DNA from: Metabacillus sp. B2-18
Lineage (GTDB): Bacteria; Bacillota; Bacilli; Bacillales; Bacillaceae
Length of the DNA stretch: 64,000 nt
Direction: 5' to 3'
Assembly: GCF_021117275.1 (NCBI RefSeq)
Contig: NZ_CP088245.1
Location: 4,342,001 to 4,406,000, forward strand
Shown here: in pieces, positions 35,769-43,903 of the stretch
Position numbering within the stretch: the first letter of the stretch is position 1
How the letters are laid out: each line of letters opens with the position of its first letter
Notes under the pieces: generated by a model
The model's database searches: none
What the model was told of the DNA's origin: nothing
What the model saw: the letters and a program-made list of their open reading frames with translations, nothing else
Program-made: the position numbers and the translations under genes

Positions 35769-35832
35769 CTACAAAACTCTACTATTTTCTCACCGCTAAC
35801 AAGTAGTAAATCATCTCCTCATAGAATTAAAA

Positions 35833-36186
35833 TTAGTAGTCTTTCAAAAATTCCAGCATACTTTGCTTATCCTTTGCCATATATAAAGGAGTTGAATAAT
35901 CCAACTTGCCACTTCTATAATCGTAAACAAAGAAGCAAGGAAAATCTGTTAGATAATATAAGGGAATTCCTTCTTCAAGAGCAATGTCTCTTGAGAATGC
36001 TTGAGACTCTCCGACATTATTGAACTGCCATAAATCATCTTCATACTAATAATGCTTGTTTAACTCGTCATGATCCTCATCATCAAACTCTCTGTAAACT
36101 GTGACTAACGTTAAATCTTCCTTAGCATCACTTTTAGGTGTTGATTTAGCTTCTTCTATACCAAATAACTTTTTAAATAATCCCAT
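35833..36186 (-). pseudogene. Gene of unknown family with an in-frame TAG stop
   Basis: The minus strand from an ATG at 36186 (GAGGAGGAA upstream) reads MGLFKKLFGIEEAKSTPKSD, then onward to ELNKHY, TAG (36048-36046), and continues in the same frame with YEDDLWQFNNVGESQAFSRD and the end LEFLKDY plus TAA at 35833. Removing the single stop gives a coherent protein of about 117 residues that looks thioredoxin-like in its second half (IPLYYLTDFPCFFVYDY) but is not identified. The good ribosome binding site and clean second half suggest a recent nonsense mutation. Confidence 0.82.
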
Positions 36187-36228
36187 GTTCTTCCTCCTCT
36201 TTGTTCACTGTTCTTTTTTATATAAAAA

Positions 36229-36774
36229 TTAAAAAGCTGGTGGTGTTACTGAAAATAGAATAACAGCTTTTTCAGTAAAGCTATTTTCCCATTTATGCTT
36301 CATATATGCTGGAATTTTGACGCTATCACCAGTTTCTAATCTGTATTCTTCACGATCTAAAAACACTTTTATTTTCCCTTCTATTACAATAGCCACTTCT
36401 TCTCCTTTATGCTCTAAAAGCTTTTCAGACGAAGAGGTGTTAGGAGGGACTGTCATAATGGCCGTTGCCAATGTGCCTGTAAAATCAGGTGACACTAGCT
36501 CATACGATAGGTTTTCAACAACCATTTTTTTACGTGAATGGGATCTTACAACTAAATCCTCTGTTTTTGTTTCTTCAAGTAAAAAGCTAAATGTCGGAAC
36601 ATCAAGAGCCTTTGCTAATACCTTTAATGTCTGGATTGATGGATTAGCTAATCCTCTTTCAATTTGACTTAACATGGAGGGTGTTATTTCAGCTATTTTT
36701 GCTAACTCTCTGCTGCTAAACCCTTTTGCTTTTCTAAACTTCTCAACTTTTTTTCCAATATCTATATTTTCCAT
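36229..36774 (-). CDS. XRE-family regulator with C-terminal cupin domain
   Basis: A 181-residue DNA-binding protein. The N-terminal HTH_3 domain is GFSSRELAKIAEITPSMLSQ (about residues 15-40). The C-terminal cupin domain (VAIVIEGKIKVFLDREEY, TGDSVKIPAYMKHKWEN) likely binds a small ligand. It is divergent from a LysE-type exporter gene across a region of TTAAC-type palindromes, so it probably regulates that gene and itself. AAGGGGG sits 6 nt before the third of three tandem ATG codons, which is chosen as start. Confidence 0.9.
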   Translation of the reverse strand: MENIDIGKKVEKFRKAKGFSSRELAKIAEITPSMLSQIERGLANPSIQTLKVLAKALDVPTFSFLLEETKTEDLVVRSHSRKKMVVENLSYELVSPDFTGTLATAIMTVPPNTSSSEKLLEHKGEEVAIVIEGKIKVFLDREEYRLETGDSVKIPAYMKHKWENSFTEKAVILFSVTPPAF

Positions 36775-36840
36775 CATCATCCCCCTTAGCAAAATAATTA
36801 AATATAATTTAACTATTTTAAATCAAATTGAATATATTGT

Positions 36841-36868
36841 GTTAAACTGAATTTAACAATTGTTAAAT
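36841..36868. promoter_or_regulatory. Palindromic operators between the XRE regulator and LysE genes
   Basis: ATTTAACAATTGTTAAAT (36851-36868) is a perfect 18-bp palindrome and GTTAAACTGAATTTAAC (36841-36857) an overlapping imperfect one. More TTTAA half-sites lie toward the regulator gene. Confidence 0.75.
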
Positions 36869-36916
36869 TCTATTTTACCTTACTAAATTTTACAGGTCGA
36901 GTTAGGAGTGGAGAAA

Positions 36917-37537
36917 ATGAATGATTTCTTAACGTTTTTGGTTCTTTCTTTATTTGTGGTAATGAGTCCAGGTATTGACACTGCCCTTATTACAAAAAGA
37001 ACGATTTCAGACGGTAGAAAAGATGGATTTAGCATGGCTTTAGGAATTACAACTGGATCTTTCGTTCACACATTTGCAGCTGCCTTTGGTCTTTCAGCTA
37101 TTTTGCTTCAGTCAGCTGTTGCCTTTGAAATTTTAAAATATGTGGGTGCCTTTTACCTGATATATCTCGGGATTTCTTCTTTTATTTCAAGAAAGAAAAA
37201 AGATCCTGCTGCTGAAAATCAACAAGATGCCCAAATGAAAAAGTCCGCATTTAAGCAAGGTCTCATATCAAATGTACTCAATCCTAAGGTTGCTATGTTT
37301 TTTCTAACATTTTTACCACAATTTATTCAAACAGGTGAAAACGCCACACAGCAACTAATCATTATGGGAGTTATTTATACACTGCTATCAATTTCTTGGT
37401 TTTTCATTTATGTATTTTTCATTAACTATTTACGTGAATGGCTGTTGTCTCCGAAAGTACAAATAATCATGGATAGGGCTACAGGTCTGGTTTTAATCGG
37501 ATTTGGTTTAAAGCTTGCGTTGGATAAAAATCACTAA
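36917..37537 (+). CDS. LysE family exporter
   Basis: A 206-residue membrane protein with about six helices of the LysE/RhtB exporter family, which expels amino acids or related small molecules. It has the N-terminal signature VVMSPGIDTALITKRTISDG, then GFSMALGITTGSFVH, and FKQGLISNVLNPKVAMFFLTF in the middle. The ATG at 36917 is chosen (AGGAG and GGAG upstream); the frame is open from a GTG at 36908. The divergent XRE-cupin gene is its likely regulator. The substrate is unknown. Confidence 0.9.
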   Translation: MNDFLTFLVLSLFVVMSPGIDTALITKRTISDGRKDGFSMALGITTGSFVHTFAAAFGLSAILLQSAVAFEILKYVGAFYLIYLGISSFISRKKKDPAAENQQDAQMKKSAFKQGLISNVLNPKVAMFFLTFLPQFIQTGENATQQLIIMGVIYTLLSISWFFIYVFFINYLREWLLSPKVQIIMDRATGLVLIGFGLKLALDKNH

Positions 37538-37636
37538 TAGGGCCTTACAAATACGTAAGACCCTCAAAATGTAAGGATTAGATGATCTATTTTCCCCTTA
37601 GGGATTATACGAACTATCTGTTTCTTTAGATAAAGC

Positions 37637-38290
37637 TTAAGAATTTACGAGAGTCATAGTGGTTTTTTTCTCATCAGTGTGTGATGTGATTATTCTGTGA
37701 AGTGAATCTAAAGAGGTTAGATACTGATTACATTTCATGTTATCTTGGCACATATAATGACTTTGCTTAGTTGAGGTTTCTGTTTCAATTGTAAAAACAC
37801 CTATTTGTTCATAACGATTGCAAACTTCACAAATTCCTTTATTCGCCCTTGTAAATATTCCTTTTATACCTACTAACTCATTATCCATTGTAGCAATGAT
37901 AAATTGCTTGTTTACACCAGGATCTTGCCACTTAAAATAACTAATGTCTCTTAAATCTATATTTTCTATGGAAGGAAGTTTGACACTTTTTTCGTTATCA
38001 AACAGCGTGCTAAATAATGGCTCAGAAATCTTCCTAAATGGAATAACATAAATCTTCAACCTAAGCAAATAAACCAATGCCTCCTTTTTATCATTAAGAT
38101 AAAAAATTGGATCAAATAAAGCTTTCTTATTTTGATCTAAGTTAGGAAATAAATGATAAATTCTTTCCCTCATCATTTGCTTAATACTATCTAAAACATC
38201 CATGCTGCAACCAGATTCATGAACATGAACTAACCCTATTACATCTGACTTAATAACATTATATTGGTAGCTTTTTATAAAAGGCTTCAT
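37637..38290 (-). CDS. FusB/FusC-like elongation factor G-binding protein
   Basis: A 217-residue protein with the layout of FusB-type proteins: a helical N-terminal half (KPFIKSYQYNVIKSDVIGLV) and a C-terminal zinc-finger domain with cysteines in GICEVCNR and MCQDNMKCNQYL. FusB proteins bind EF-G and release it from stalled ribosomes, giving fusidic acid resistance in staphylococci. Homologues are widespread in bacilli and do not all confer resistance. GGAGG lies 5 nt before the ATG at 38290. It is the last gene of a four-gene unit with an SDR, a glutaredoxin-like protein and an MFS exporter. Confidence 0.85.
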   Translation of the reverse strand: MKPFIKSYQYNVIKSDVIGLVHVHESGCSMDVLDSIKQMMRERIYHLFPNLDQNKKALFDPIFYLNDKKEALVYLLRLKIYVIPFRKISEPLFSTLFDNEKSVKLPSIENIDLRDISYFKWQDPGVNKQFIIATMDNELVGIKGIFTRANKGICEVCNRYEQIGVFTIETETSTKQSHYMCQDNMKCNQYLTSLDSLHRIITSHTDEKKTTMTLVNS

Positions 38291-38323
38291 GTAATCCTCC
38301 ACACCTTGTTTTGACTAGTACCA

Positions 38324-38923
38324 TTAGTAAACCCGATAGGTCTTTCCGGTTTGAGCACCTTCTACACTTTTCACATATGCTTTTGCGACTTTACTTCCTG
38401 GAACAGGATCAAAACCCTGAAAATATGGGCCATACTTATCGATTGACTCCACTAACACATTTGGACTAACATTATTGATTCTAATTCCCCTTGGTAATTC
38501 GATTGCAGCTGATTCTACGAAACTTTTTATAGCTCCGCCTACCATTGCTGCCGAAGTACCTCCAATTATAGGATCTTCCATGATAATGCCGGTGGTTAAC
38601 GTAAAGCTACCACTATCCTTAATAAAATGCTGTCCTATTAGAACGAGATTCACTTGACCTTTTAATTTACTATTAATGGATAAATCATTGGTCTGTGGTG
38701 TTAATTCCTTTAAGGGACCAAAATAGGTTTCACCCGTGGCACTAATAACTGCGTCAACCTCACCTACAGATAGGTACATGTCCCTTATACTATCTGGAGA
38801 AGTGATATCCACAAAGATATCTGATTCTCTTCTTCCTGCTGACACTACTTCATGACGTTGTTCTAACTCTTGTCGGACTGCACGACCAATTGTTCCATTA
38901 GCACCAATTAATACTATTTTCAT
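38324..38923 (-). CDS. Short-chain dehydrogenase/reductase (SDR)
   Basis: A 199-residue Rossmann-fold oxidoreductase. The N-terminal cofactor motif is VLIGANGTIGRAV and the NADPH-type arginines follow in SAGRRES. VDAVISATGETYFGPL is the usual strand-4 region. The short length and lack of a clear YxxxK pair place it with small SDR proteins like YwnB; activity is uncertain. AGGAGG before the ATG at 38923 supports that start. It lies between glutaredoxin and FusB-like genes with short gaps, so it is likely cotranscribed. Confidence 0.85.
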   Translation of the reverse strand: MKIVLIGANGTIGRAVRQELEQRHEVVSAGRRESDIFVDITSPDSIRDMYLSVGEVDAVISATGETYFGPLKELTPQTNDLSINSKLKGQVNLVLIGQHFIKDSGSFTLTTGIIMEDPIIGGTSAAMVGGAIKSFVESAAIELPRGIRINNVSPNVLVESIDKYGPYFQGFDPVPGSKVAKAYVKSVEGAQTGKTYRVY

Positions 38924-38952
38924 AGGGTTACCTCCTAAAGTATTTTTAGTCA

Positions 38953-39228
38953 TTATTCTAAATAGGTAGAAATCTCTTGTTTATTCATCTCAAATCCAAT
39001 GATATTTTTAACCAACTTTTTAGATCCAAGAAATCCCTTCTTATAGAAAGCAAAAGTTGGTACAATCCTTGTTCCCGATAATTGTATAAGCTCTTTTTCC
39101 AAACTAGAATTCTTACTTACATCTTTATCGATATAGGGTATTTCATTTTCTTGAAGATACTTTTTCGCTTCTTGGCAGTCAGAGCAGGTTGGTCGAGTAT
39201 ACAGCTCAAGAATGTATCGTTGTTTCAA
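38953..39228 (-). CDS. Glutaredoxin-like thiol-redox protein
   Basis: About 91 residues with a thioredoxin fold: CxxC active site in TRPTCSDCQEAKKYL near the N-terminus and the cis-proline segment GTRIVPTFAFY. The dithiol and size fit glutaredoxins, but bacilli use bacillithiol, so a bacilliredoxin or disulfide reductase role is possible. A TTG at 39228 with AGGGG 8 nt upstream is preferred over a GTG at 39237 that would overlap the ribosome binding site. Packed behind the MFS gene. Confidence 0.82.
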   Translation of the reverse strand: MKQRYILELYTRPTCSDCQEAKKYLQENEIPYIDKDVSKNSSLEKELIQLSGTRIVPTFAFYKKGFLGSKKLVKNIIGFEMNKQEISTYLE

Positions 39229-39240
39229 TGTAAACACCCC

Positions 39241-40563
39241 TCACTTTTTTAAATTTATAAACAACAGCAATGCTATGCTTGAAACAATCATCAACACAGC
39301 AAATACATAGGAGAAGCCGCTAGCAATTGATGACAAAATGATCCCTGCAATTGTTGGTCCAACTGTTGAGCCTAATGATCTAAATAAACTTAACAATCCA
39401 ACTGCTGAACCTGCTTCTTGAATTGATGTGCCCTGTATAATAAGAATATTTAATGGTGCACCAATAATAATTCCAATTCCAAACCCTGCTATAGCAGCAG
39501 AAATAAGGAGTAAGAGATAATTAACAGGAAAGATAAAAGAAAGTGAGCCGATTAATGTAATCGCAAATCCTAAAAACAATACATGTTTAGCTCCCCATTT
39601 TGAAACCAAATACCCGCCTATCAGTGAGGCAATCATAGAAGCTACAGCAAGTGGAGCCACCCCATAGGATGATTGTGCCTTCGTTACCTCAAAGTTTGTT
39701 TCTATATATAGTGGTAATAAATTCATTGTTGATGCCATGATGAAGCCGGACATTAGTGATAAGAATAAAACCACTAACACATATCTTGATTTGAAATAAC
39801 CTAGTTTAATAATAGGATCTTGTGATTGCTTTTCTGTTTTAATGAACAATGGAACGATTAGTAATCCGATCATTAGCATTGTGATATTTTTTAATGTAAT
39901 CCCCAGCATAATGGAAAGAATCATACCTGTTAGTAAGATAATACCTAGATAATCAATTGGTTTTTTACTAATTGTTTGCGGTAATTTCATCGTACTCATT
40001 AATAAAATTACTAGAATAGAAATTGGAACATTGATGAAGAAAATCCATTGCCATGCGAAATGTTGAATAATATATCCTCCAACAATAGGACCCATAATAC
40101 TGCCAAAACCAAATACTACCCCAATCCATCCCATTGCTTTTGCACGCTCTTCTGCTGGATAACTTACAGTAATGTAAGCAGCAGTGATTGGAAAGATACC
40201 CCCTGTACCTATCGCCTGAATACTCCTTCCTATTAAAAAGGTTAAGAAGTTAGGAGCAACGGCTGAAAATAAAGAACCTAATCCAAATAACAAAATACCA
40301 GTCATGAAAACTTGCTTTCTGCCGAATCGGTCCGAAAATTTACCCATTAGGGGTATACTAACAGCAAACAGTAAAGTATAAATGGTGAAACTCCATACCC
40401 CCCATGAAGTATTAATACCAAAAGTACGAACAATTGAGCTTAACGCGGGTCCGACAATTCCATGATCTAAAGCCCCCATAAAGATACCTGTAAGAAAAAT
40501 ACTTAACACAAGAGATTTTTGTTTACTTTGTGTTTGTAATTTGTTTTCCAATAATGCTTCCAT
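39241..40563 (-). CDS. MFS multidrug-type exporter (DHA family)
   Basis: A 440-residue major facilitator protein with about 12-14 helices. Signature motifs: GALDHGIVGPALSSI in helix 1, motif A GKFSDRFGRKQVFMTG, and antiporter motif C GVVFGFGSIMGPIVGG. Motif C indicates drug/proton antiport. It heads the four-gene unit MFS-glutaredoxin-SDR-FusB-like, and its promoter contains a CsoR/CstR-type palindrome. GGAGG with 9 nt spacing precedes the ATG. The substrate is unknown. Confidence 0.9.
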   Translation of the reverse strand: MEALLENKLQTQSKQKSLVLSIFLTGIFMGALDHGIVGPALSSIVRTFGINTSWGVWSFTIYTLLFAVSIPLMGKFSDRFGRKQVFMTGILLFGLGSLFSAVAPNFLTFLIGRSIQAIGTGGIFPITAAYITVSYPAEERAKAMGWIGVVFGFGSIMGPIVGGYIIQHFAWQWIFFINVPISILVILLMSTMKLPQTISKKPIDYLGIILLTGMILSIMLGITLKNITMLMIGLLIVPLFIKTEKQSQDPIIKLGYFKSRYVLVVLFLSLMSGFIMASTMNLLPLYIETNFEVTKAQSSYGVAPLAVASMIASLIGGYLVSKWGAKHVLFLGFAITLIGSLSFIFPVNYLLLLISAAIAGFGIGIIIGAPLNILIIQGTSIQEAGSAVGLLSLFRSLGSTVGPTIAGIILSSIASGFSYVFAVLMIVSSIALLLFINLKK

Positions 40564-40610
40564 AACTTTTAACCTCCAATATCTAACAAGGAAATAATTT
40601 CTATATTTAT

Positions 40611-40640
40611 TTTATACCATACCCCCCTACTGTATGTAAA
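40611..40640 (-). promoter_or_regulatory. Promoter with CsoR/CstR-type operator upstream of the MFS operon
   Basis: Minus strand: -35 TTTACA (40640-40635), 18-bp spacer, -10 TATAAA (40616-40611). The spacer contains the symmetric CATACAGTAGGGGGGTATG, i.e. CATAC/GTATG arms around a G tract, the form of operators bound by the copper/persulfide/formaldehyde-sensing CsoR family. No regulator of that family is encoded in the window. Confidence 0.65.
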
Positions 40641-40717
40641 GTAACGATTTACTATTTTTTCTAATTTTATTATTTCACTTAATGAAACCCTAACTAAGAA
40701 CGGTTTTTGAACAACCT

Positions 40718-41701
40718 CTATTCACCTTCCAATTGACTCTCAATAAACTCATTAATTTGTTTACTCATTTCCTGAGATTTTGTCCAATGCAAATAATGAT
40801 GTCCATCTAAGGTGATAAGTTCACTTGTACTTTGATTTTGCAATTGATCTTGATAAAAGGTCACATTTGATTTTCCTTCTTCATTCACCTTGTCTTCTTT
40901 CGTCGTGAACATCATAATAGGCATATTTGGAGGAAATACCAAATTCTTTGTTTTCTTAATATTATTGCTTAACTCTTGTGCTTCTTCGATCACATTCGAA
41001 TTGTAAGCCTTCCAAGCAGAAAGCTTCTTCGTCATCATTAAATTCTGTTCAGAATAAGTTCCTTCATCTGCGATAGGTAGAAAGTTATTTGAAATCACAT
41101 TTACAGCAGCTCTTGCGATTCCCGTCGGAGCAACAAATTTCAGATATCCTGGCAAATCTGGTGTAGATTCTTGAAAGTATTCTGTTGCCATTGGTAAGGT
41201 GCTATCAATACCAATAATGGCTTCCACTTCATCTGGATATTGATTAACGTAATACATACTATAAATTCCTGAAACAGAATGAGGCATGAAGATATAAGGT
41301 CCATCAATATTGCTTTCCTTAAGAGCTGTTCTCATTTCCTCTGTTATGTTCTCTACTGTTCGTTCCTTCTTTGTAAACTCACTCCAGCCATAACCAAAGG
41401 GCTCAATGACAACAACTTTATGATGTTTTGCTAATTCATTCATCAACGGTTCGAAATCTAAGGCAGGGGCTGTCGTACCTAACCCACTTAAAAGAACAAC
41501 AGTATGTTCACCTTTTCCCTTTGAATATACATGCATTTTCTTTCCATCTACCTCAACGTATTGCCCAATTGCAGGGTATTTTTTTTGCTCAAATTTCGTC
41601 ATAGTTTGATGATATGCAATCCATATCAAAAAGAATGATAGTAAGACGATCAAAATATTTCTCGTTCTTTTCCAAAATGTAGACTTTTTCTTCACTTTCA
41701 T
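40718..41701 (-). CDS. Membrane-anchored alpha/beta hydrolase
   Basis: A 327-residue protein with an N-terminal membrane helix (ILIVLLSFFLIWIAY, about residues 15-30) and an outer alpha/beta-hydrolase domain. The oxyanion segment is LLSGLGTTAP, the nucleophile elbow PHSVSGIYS has the non-standard residue before His (usually G-H/x-S-x-G), the acid is in FTTKEDK, and the histidine in LDGHHYLHW. Substrate unknown. A CTAACG/CGTTAG palindrome lies upstream. Confidence 0.87.
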   Translation of the reverse strand: MKVKKKSTFWKRTRNILIVLLSFFLIWIAYHQTMTKFEQKKYPAIGQYVEVDGKKMHVYSKGKGEHTVVLLSGLGTTAPALDFEPLMNELAKHHKVVVIEPFGYGWSEFTKKERTVENITEEMRTALKESNIDGPYIFMPHSVSGIYSMYYVNQYPDEVEAIIGIDSTLPMATEYFQESTPDLPGYLKFVAPTGIARAAVNVISNNFLPIADEGTYSEQNLMMTKKLSAWKAYNSNVIEEAQELSNNIKKTKNLVFPPNMPIMMFTTKEDKVNEEGKSNVTFYQDQLQNQSTSELITLDGHHYLHWTKSQEMSKQINEFIESQLEGE

Positions 41702-41794
41702 AGCTTCACATCTCCTAGTAATCTAGTTCCACACATTTCTTTATAATAACGAGTCATTTACCTAATTAAGCAATTCAAAGTAAGTTTAACAACA

Positions 41795-41810
41795 ACTAAC
41801 GAACGTTAGT
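41795..41810. promoter_or_regulatory. Palindrome resembling a TetR-family operator
   Basis: ACTAACGAACGTTAGT, arms CTAACG/CGTTAG around AA, about 95 bp before the hydrolase start. No TetR gene is adjacent. Confidence 0.5.
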
Positions 41811-41895
41811 ACATTGATTATTATAATACTTCTTTTGTAAAAATCAACAAAAATATTCCAGTAACTAGAAAAACCACAATAATGTCTAGACCTGT

Positions 41896-41946
41896 AAAAA
41901 AGGCCAAGCAGCTTAGTCAGATACAAACTAAGTGCTTGGCCTTTTT
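41896..41946 (-). terminator. Terminator of ywmB (bidirectional shape)
   Basis: Long stem AAAAAGGCCAAGCA..CTTAGT / ACTAAG..TGCTTGGCCTTTTT with T residues on both strands. It lies between the ywmB stop codon and the hydrolase promoter region. Confidence 0.88.
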
Positions 41947-41951
41947 CACTA

Positions 41952-42677
41952 TTAATATTCCGTAATAATAATCGGTGTCCCAATTGTCACATTTGTCCGC
42001 TCTTGATCGGGGCTATAGCGTAATCCCATTTGCAAATTCACTTTCTTGTTATTCTTGGCTGGGATGCTTTCTTCCCATTTTGACGTGAAACCGGATATTG
42101 ATTGAAACCCTTCTTCTTTAACACCCTCAATATAATCTGCTCCAAAACCATCCATAAGGTTTGTTGTTATTTTCTCCAAGTCGGGTTTCCCCTCAAGATA
42201 TCCATTAATTGTATAATACTCTTTGTCCATCTTCAGATTCATATTATCCAAGAGTTGATGAAGTTCCTCACCATCTAAAGATTTATCTTTGAATTGTAAT
42301 GTTAAAAACATTTGAAAACCTTCATTGCTTTCAGTGATATAAATTTGTATTTTATAAAGTTGGCTAGTTACCTGTTTATCTATTTTTGCCTCAACAGTAA
42401 CATGATGGTTTTCCGGTTCATGTGTAATCCATTCGTGTATAAAAGGAAACTTGGCTTTTGTATTTCTCACTATTTTATTTACTTCTTTATCGCTATTCGC
42501 AGTACCTAGATCTGCTTTCAAGTATCCTTGCCATGAAGTGATGCTTATCTGATTTTTTTCTGCGATTTCGATCATTTCTTCTAATTTATATTCTCTATTA
42601 CTTCCTTCTACAGAATGAATAGAATAAAAAATAATAGTAATAAGACAACTTAATATTAGTCCAATTTGTTTGATCAT
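41952..42677 (-). CDS. ywmB: YwmB family protein (TATA-box-binding-protein-like fold)
   Basis: A 241-residue exported protein of the Bacillus YwmB family (DUF1779), whose structure is described as TBP-like; function unknown. An N-terminal hydrophobic segment (KQIGLILSCLITIIFYSI) acts as signal peptide or anchor. The rest is alternating strands such as YKIQIYITESNEGFQMFLTL. The start at 42677 has GGGGAGAGA upstream; the frame is open from 42695. In B. subtilis the gene sits near cell-wall genes, but here it stands alone. Confidence 0.85.
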   Translation of the reverse strand: MIKQIGLILSCLITIIFYSIHSVEGSNREYKLEEMIEIAEKNQISITSWQGYLKADLGTANSDKEVNKIVRNTKAKFPFIHEWITHEPENHHVTVEAKIDKQVTSQLYKIQIYITESNEGFQMFLTLQFKDKSLDGEELHQLLDNMNLKMDKEYYTINGYLEGKPDLEKITTNLMDGFGADYIEGVKEEGFQSISGFTSKWEESIPAKNNKKVNLQMGLRYSPDQERTNVTIGTPIIITEY

Positions 42678-42823
42678 TGCTCTCTCTCCCCTCATGAGAA
42701 AGCATTGACCCTTTTTTATAGATATATACCTATTAAAATACTAATTGAGGAAAAATAAAAAAGGCTGGAACTAAATATCACGATGGTCATACCATATAAA
42801 AAAGCTTAATAAGGGGATGTTGA

Positions 42824-43033
42824 GTGTCAATGCTGCTAAAAAACCTAATACCGATCTTTGTCATTTTTTTGCTTTCAGCTGGAGCATGGTTAATCCCATC
42901 TGAGCAACTTCACTCCGAAATTCCAGCATTAGAGGTCTTTGGTAAGATTGGCACCACAATATCAGTTGTGATGATTATGTCTTTTCTACTTCTGTATGTA
43001 ATCTATCGATTAATAAGAAAAAGGTCGTGTTAA
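42824..43033 (+). CDS. Small two-helix membrane protein of unknown function
   Basis: 69 residues with a GTG start 7 nt after AGGGG. Two membrane helices (IPIFVIFLLSAGAWLIP and IGTTISVVMIMSFLLLYVIY) and a basic tail IRKRSC. No family recognised. Confidence 0.62.
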   Translation: MSMLLKNLIPIFVIFLLSAGAWLIPSEQLHSEIPALEVFGKIGTTISVVMIMSFLLLYVIYRLIRKRSC

Positions 43034-43078
43034 AGGAAACAATAGATTACTAATATGTATAAATAGGGTGAATATTAA

Positions 43079-43312
43079 ATGTTTGTAACACTATTACTAC
43101 CGGCTGTCATTCCCTACGGCAACCCGGTCACATTTTTTAATCCAACAGCAGGCTATCATCGTAAAAGAGAATTTTTTAATTGGGTTCATATGGTTCAAAT
43201 AAAATATAGTCCATATCAGTCTGTACCTTTATTACAAACCGATACAAACGATACAATGATTGAAGGAGAATTAAGTCCTCAAACAAATTTTGTCCCAAAT
43301 AATCCTTCATAG
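43079..43312 (+). CDS. Small protein of unknown function
   Basis: 77 residues; hydrophobic N-terminus (MFVTLLLPAVIPYG), then a polar, Asn/Thr-rich tail. AGGGTGAA lies 9 nt before the ATG, and a terminator-like stem follows the stop directly, which supports expression. It could be cotranscribed with the small membrane protein upstream (45-nt gap). No homology recognised. Confidence 0.5.
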   Translation: MFVTLLLPAVIPYGNPVTFFNPTAGYHRKREFFNWVHMVQIKYSPYQSVPLLQTDTNDTMIEGELSPQTNFVPNNPS

Positions 43313-43350
43313 AAGGAGTTGCCCCAGTAGGCAGCTTCTTCTTTCTTTTT
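43312..43350 (+). terminator. Terminator after the 77-residue protein gene
   Basis: Stem GAAG..G-TGCC / GGCA-G..CTTC with a TTCTTTCTTTTT tail. The stem has internal mismatches. Confidence 0.65.
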
Positions 43351-43475
43351 CACTTCTTTTCCACAGCCTGTCCACCATACTCATTTCTTAACGCAGCAAC
43401 AACCTTCCCAATGACCGATTAGTAGTGAAAGAACAATCACAGGGGTGTAATGCTTCGGATTGTCGAAATCTAGCG

Positions 43476-43530
43476 AATCGAAGATAAGTAGGGCAAAATC
43501 GAAGATAAATTTAAATAATCGAAGATAAAC
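43476..43530. repeat. Cluster of 21-bp phased motif, locus 3 (inverted orientation)
   Basis: Three copies of AATCGAAGATAA, the reverse complement of TTATCTTCGATT, at 20-21 bp spacing. Confidence 0.9.
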
Positions 43531-43680
43531 AAATCCTACCAGCTAATTTGTAAGCACATTTAGCTAAAAACATATGATCATCTCCTCTAATAATGAGTCT
43601 TTCTTAGTAAAAATCATTTTCCTCCTACTACTTAAGCTCTATATTTAGTAAATCTGGAACTTTTCTCCCCCAAAAAAATC

Positions 43681-43830
43681 TTATTATTAGAAGTCGATAA
43701 ACAAATGGCCATGCTTCAACGCTTAAAGGCAAGAACCCAGGAAAAAAATCAGTCCGGCTTTTATGAAGCTGTACCTGCAGTTGAAAAGGAATTAAGGAAG
43801 TATGAACAAACACTACAAGCAGCTGAATAA
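43681..43830 (+). pseudogene. Short coding remnant without a credible start
   Basis: The plus strand encodes LLLEVDKQMAMLQRLKARTQ, then EKNQSGFYEAVPAVEKELRK and YEQTLQAAE with stop at 43828-43830. It has a protein-like composition, predicted as a coiled helix, but no start with ribosome binding site (first ATG 43705). A perfect terminator follows 10 nt later. Most likely the tail of a gene lost by deletion; family not identified. Confidence 0.5.
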
Positions 43831-43840
43831 AGTAAAGAAA

Positions 43841-43880
43841 AAAATAGCCAATCAATTCATGTCAATTGATTGGCTATTTT
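43841..43880. terminator. Bidirectional terminator, end of the asb operon
   Basis: Perfect 17-pair stem AAAATAGCCAATCAATT / AATTGATTGGCTATTTT with T runs on both strands. It serves asbF (minus strand) and the remnant on the plus strand. Confidence 0.92.
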
Positions 43881-43903
43881 CTTTGCAACCTTATTCAAAA
43901 TAA

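Noticed and set aside
43628..43855. 75-codon minus-strand frame
   Set aside because: It is antisense to the protein-like remnant on the plus strand, which has the more plausible composition.
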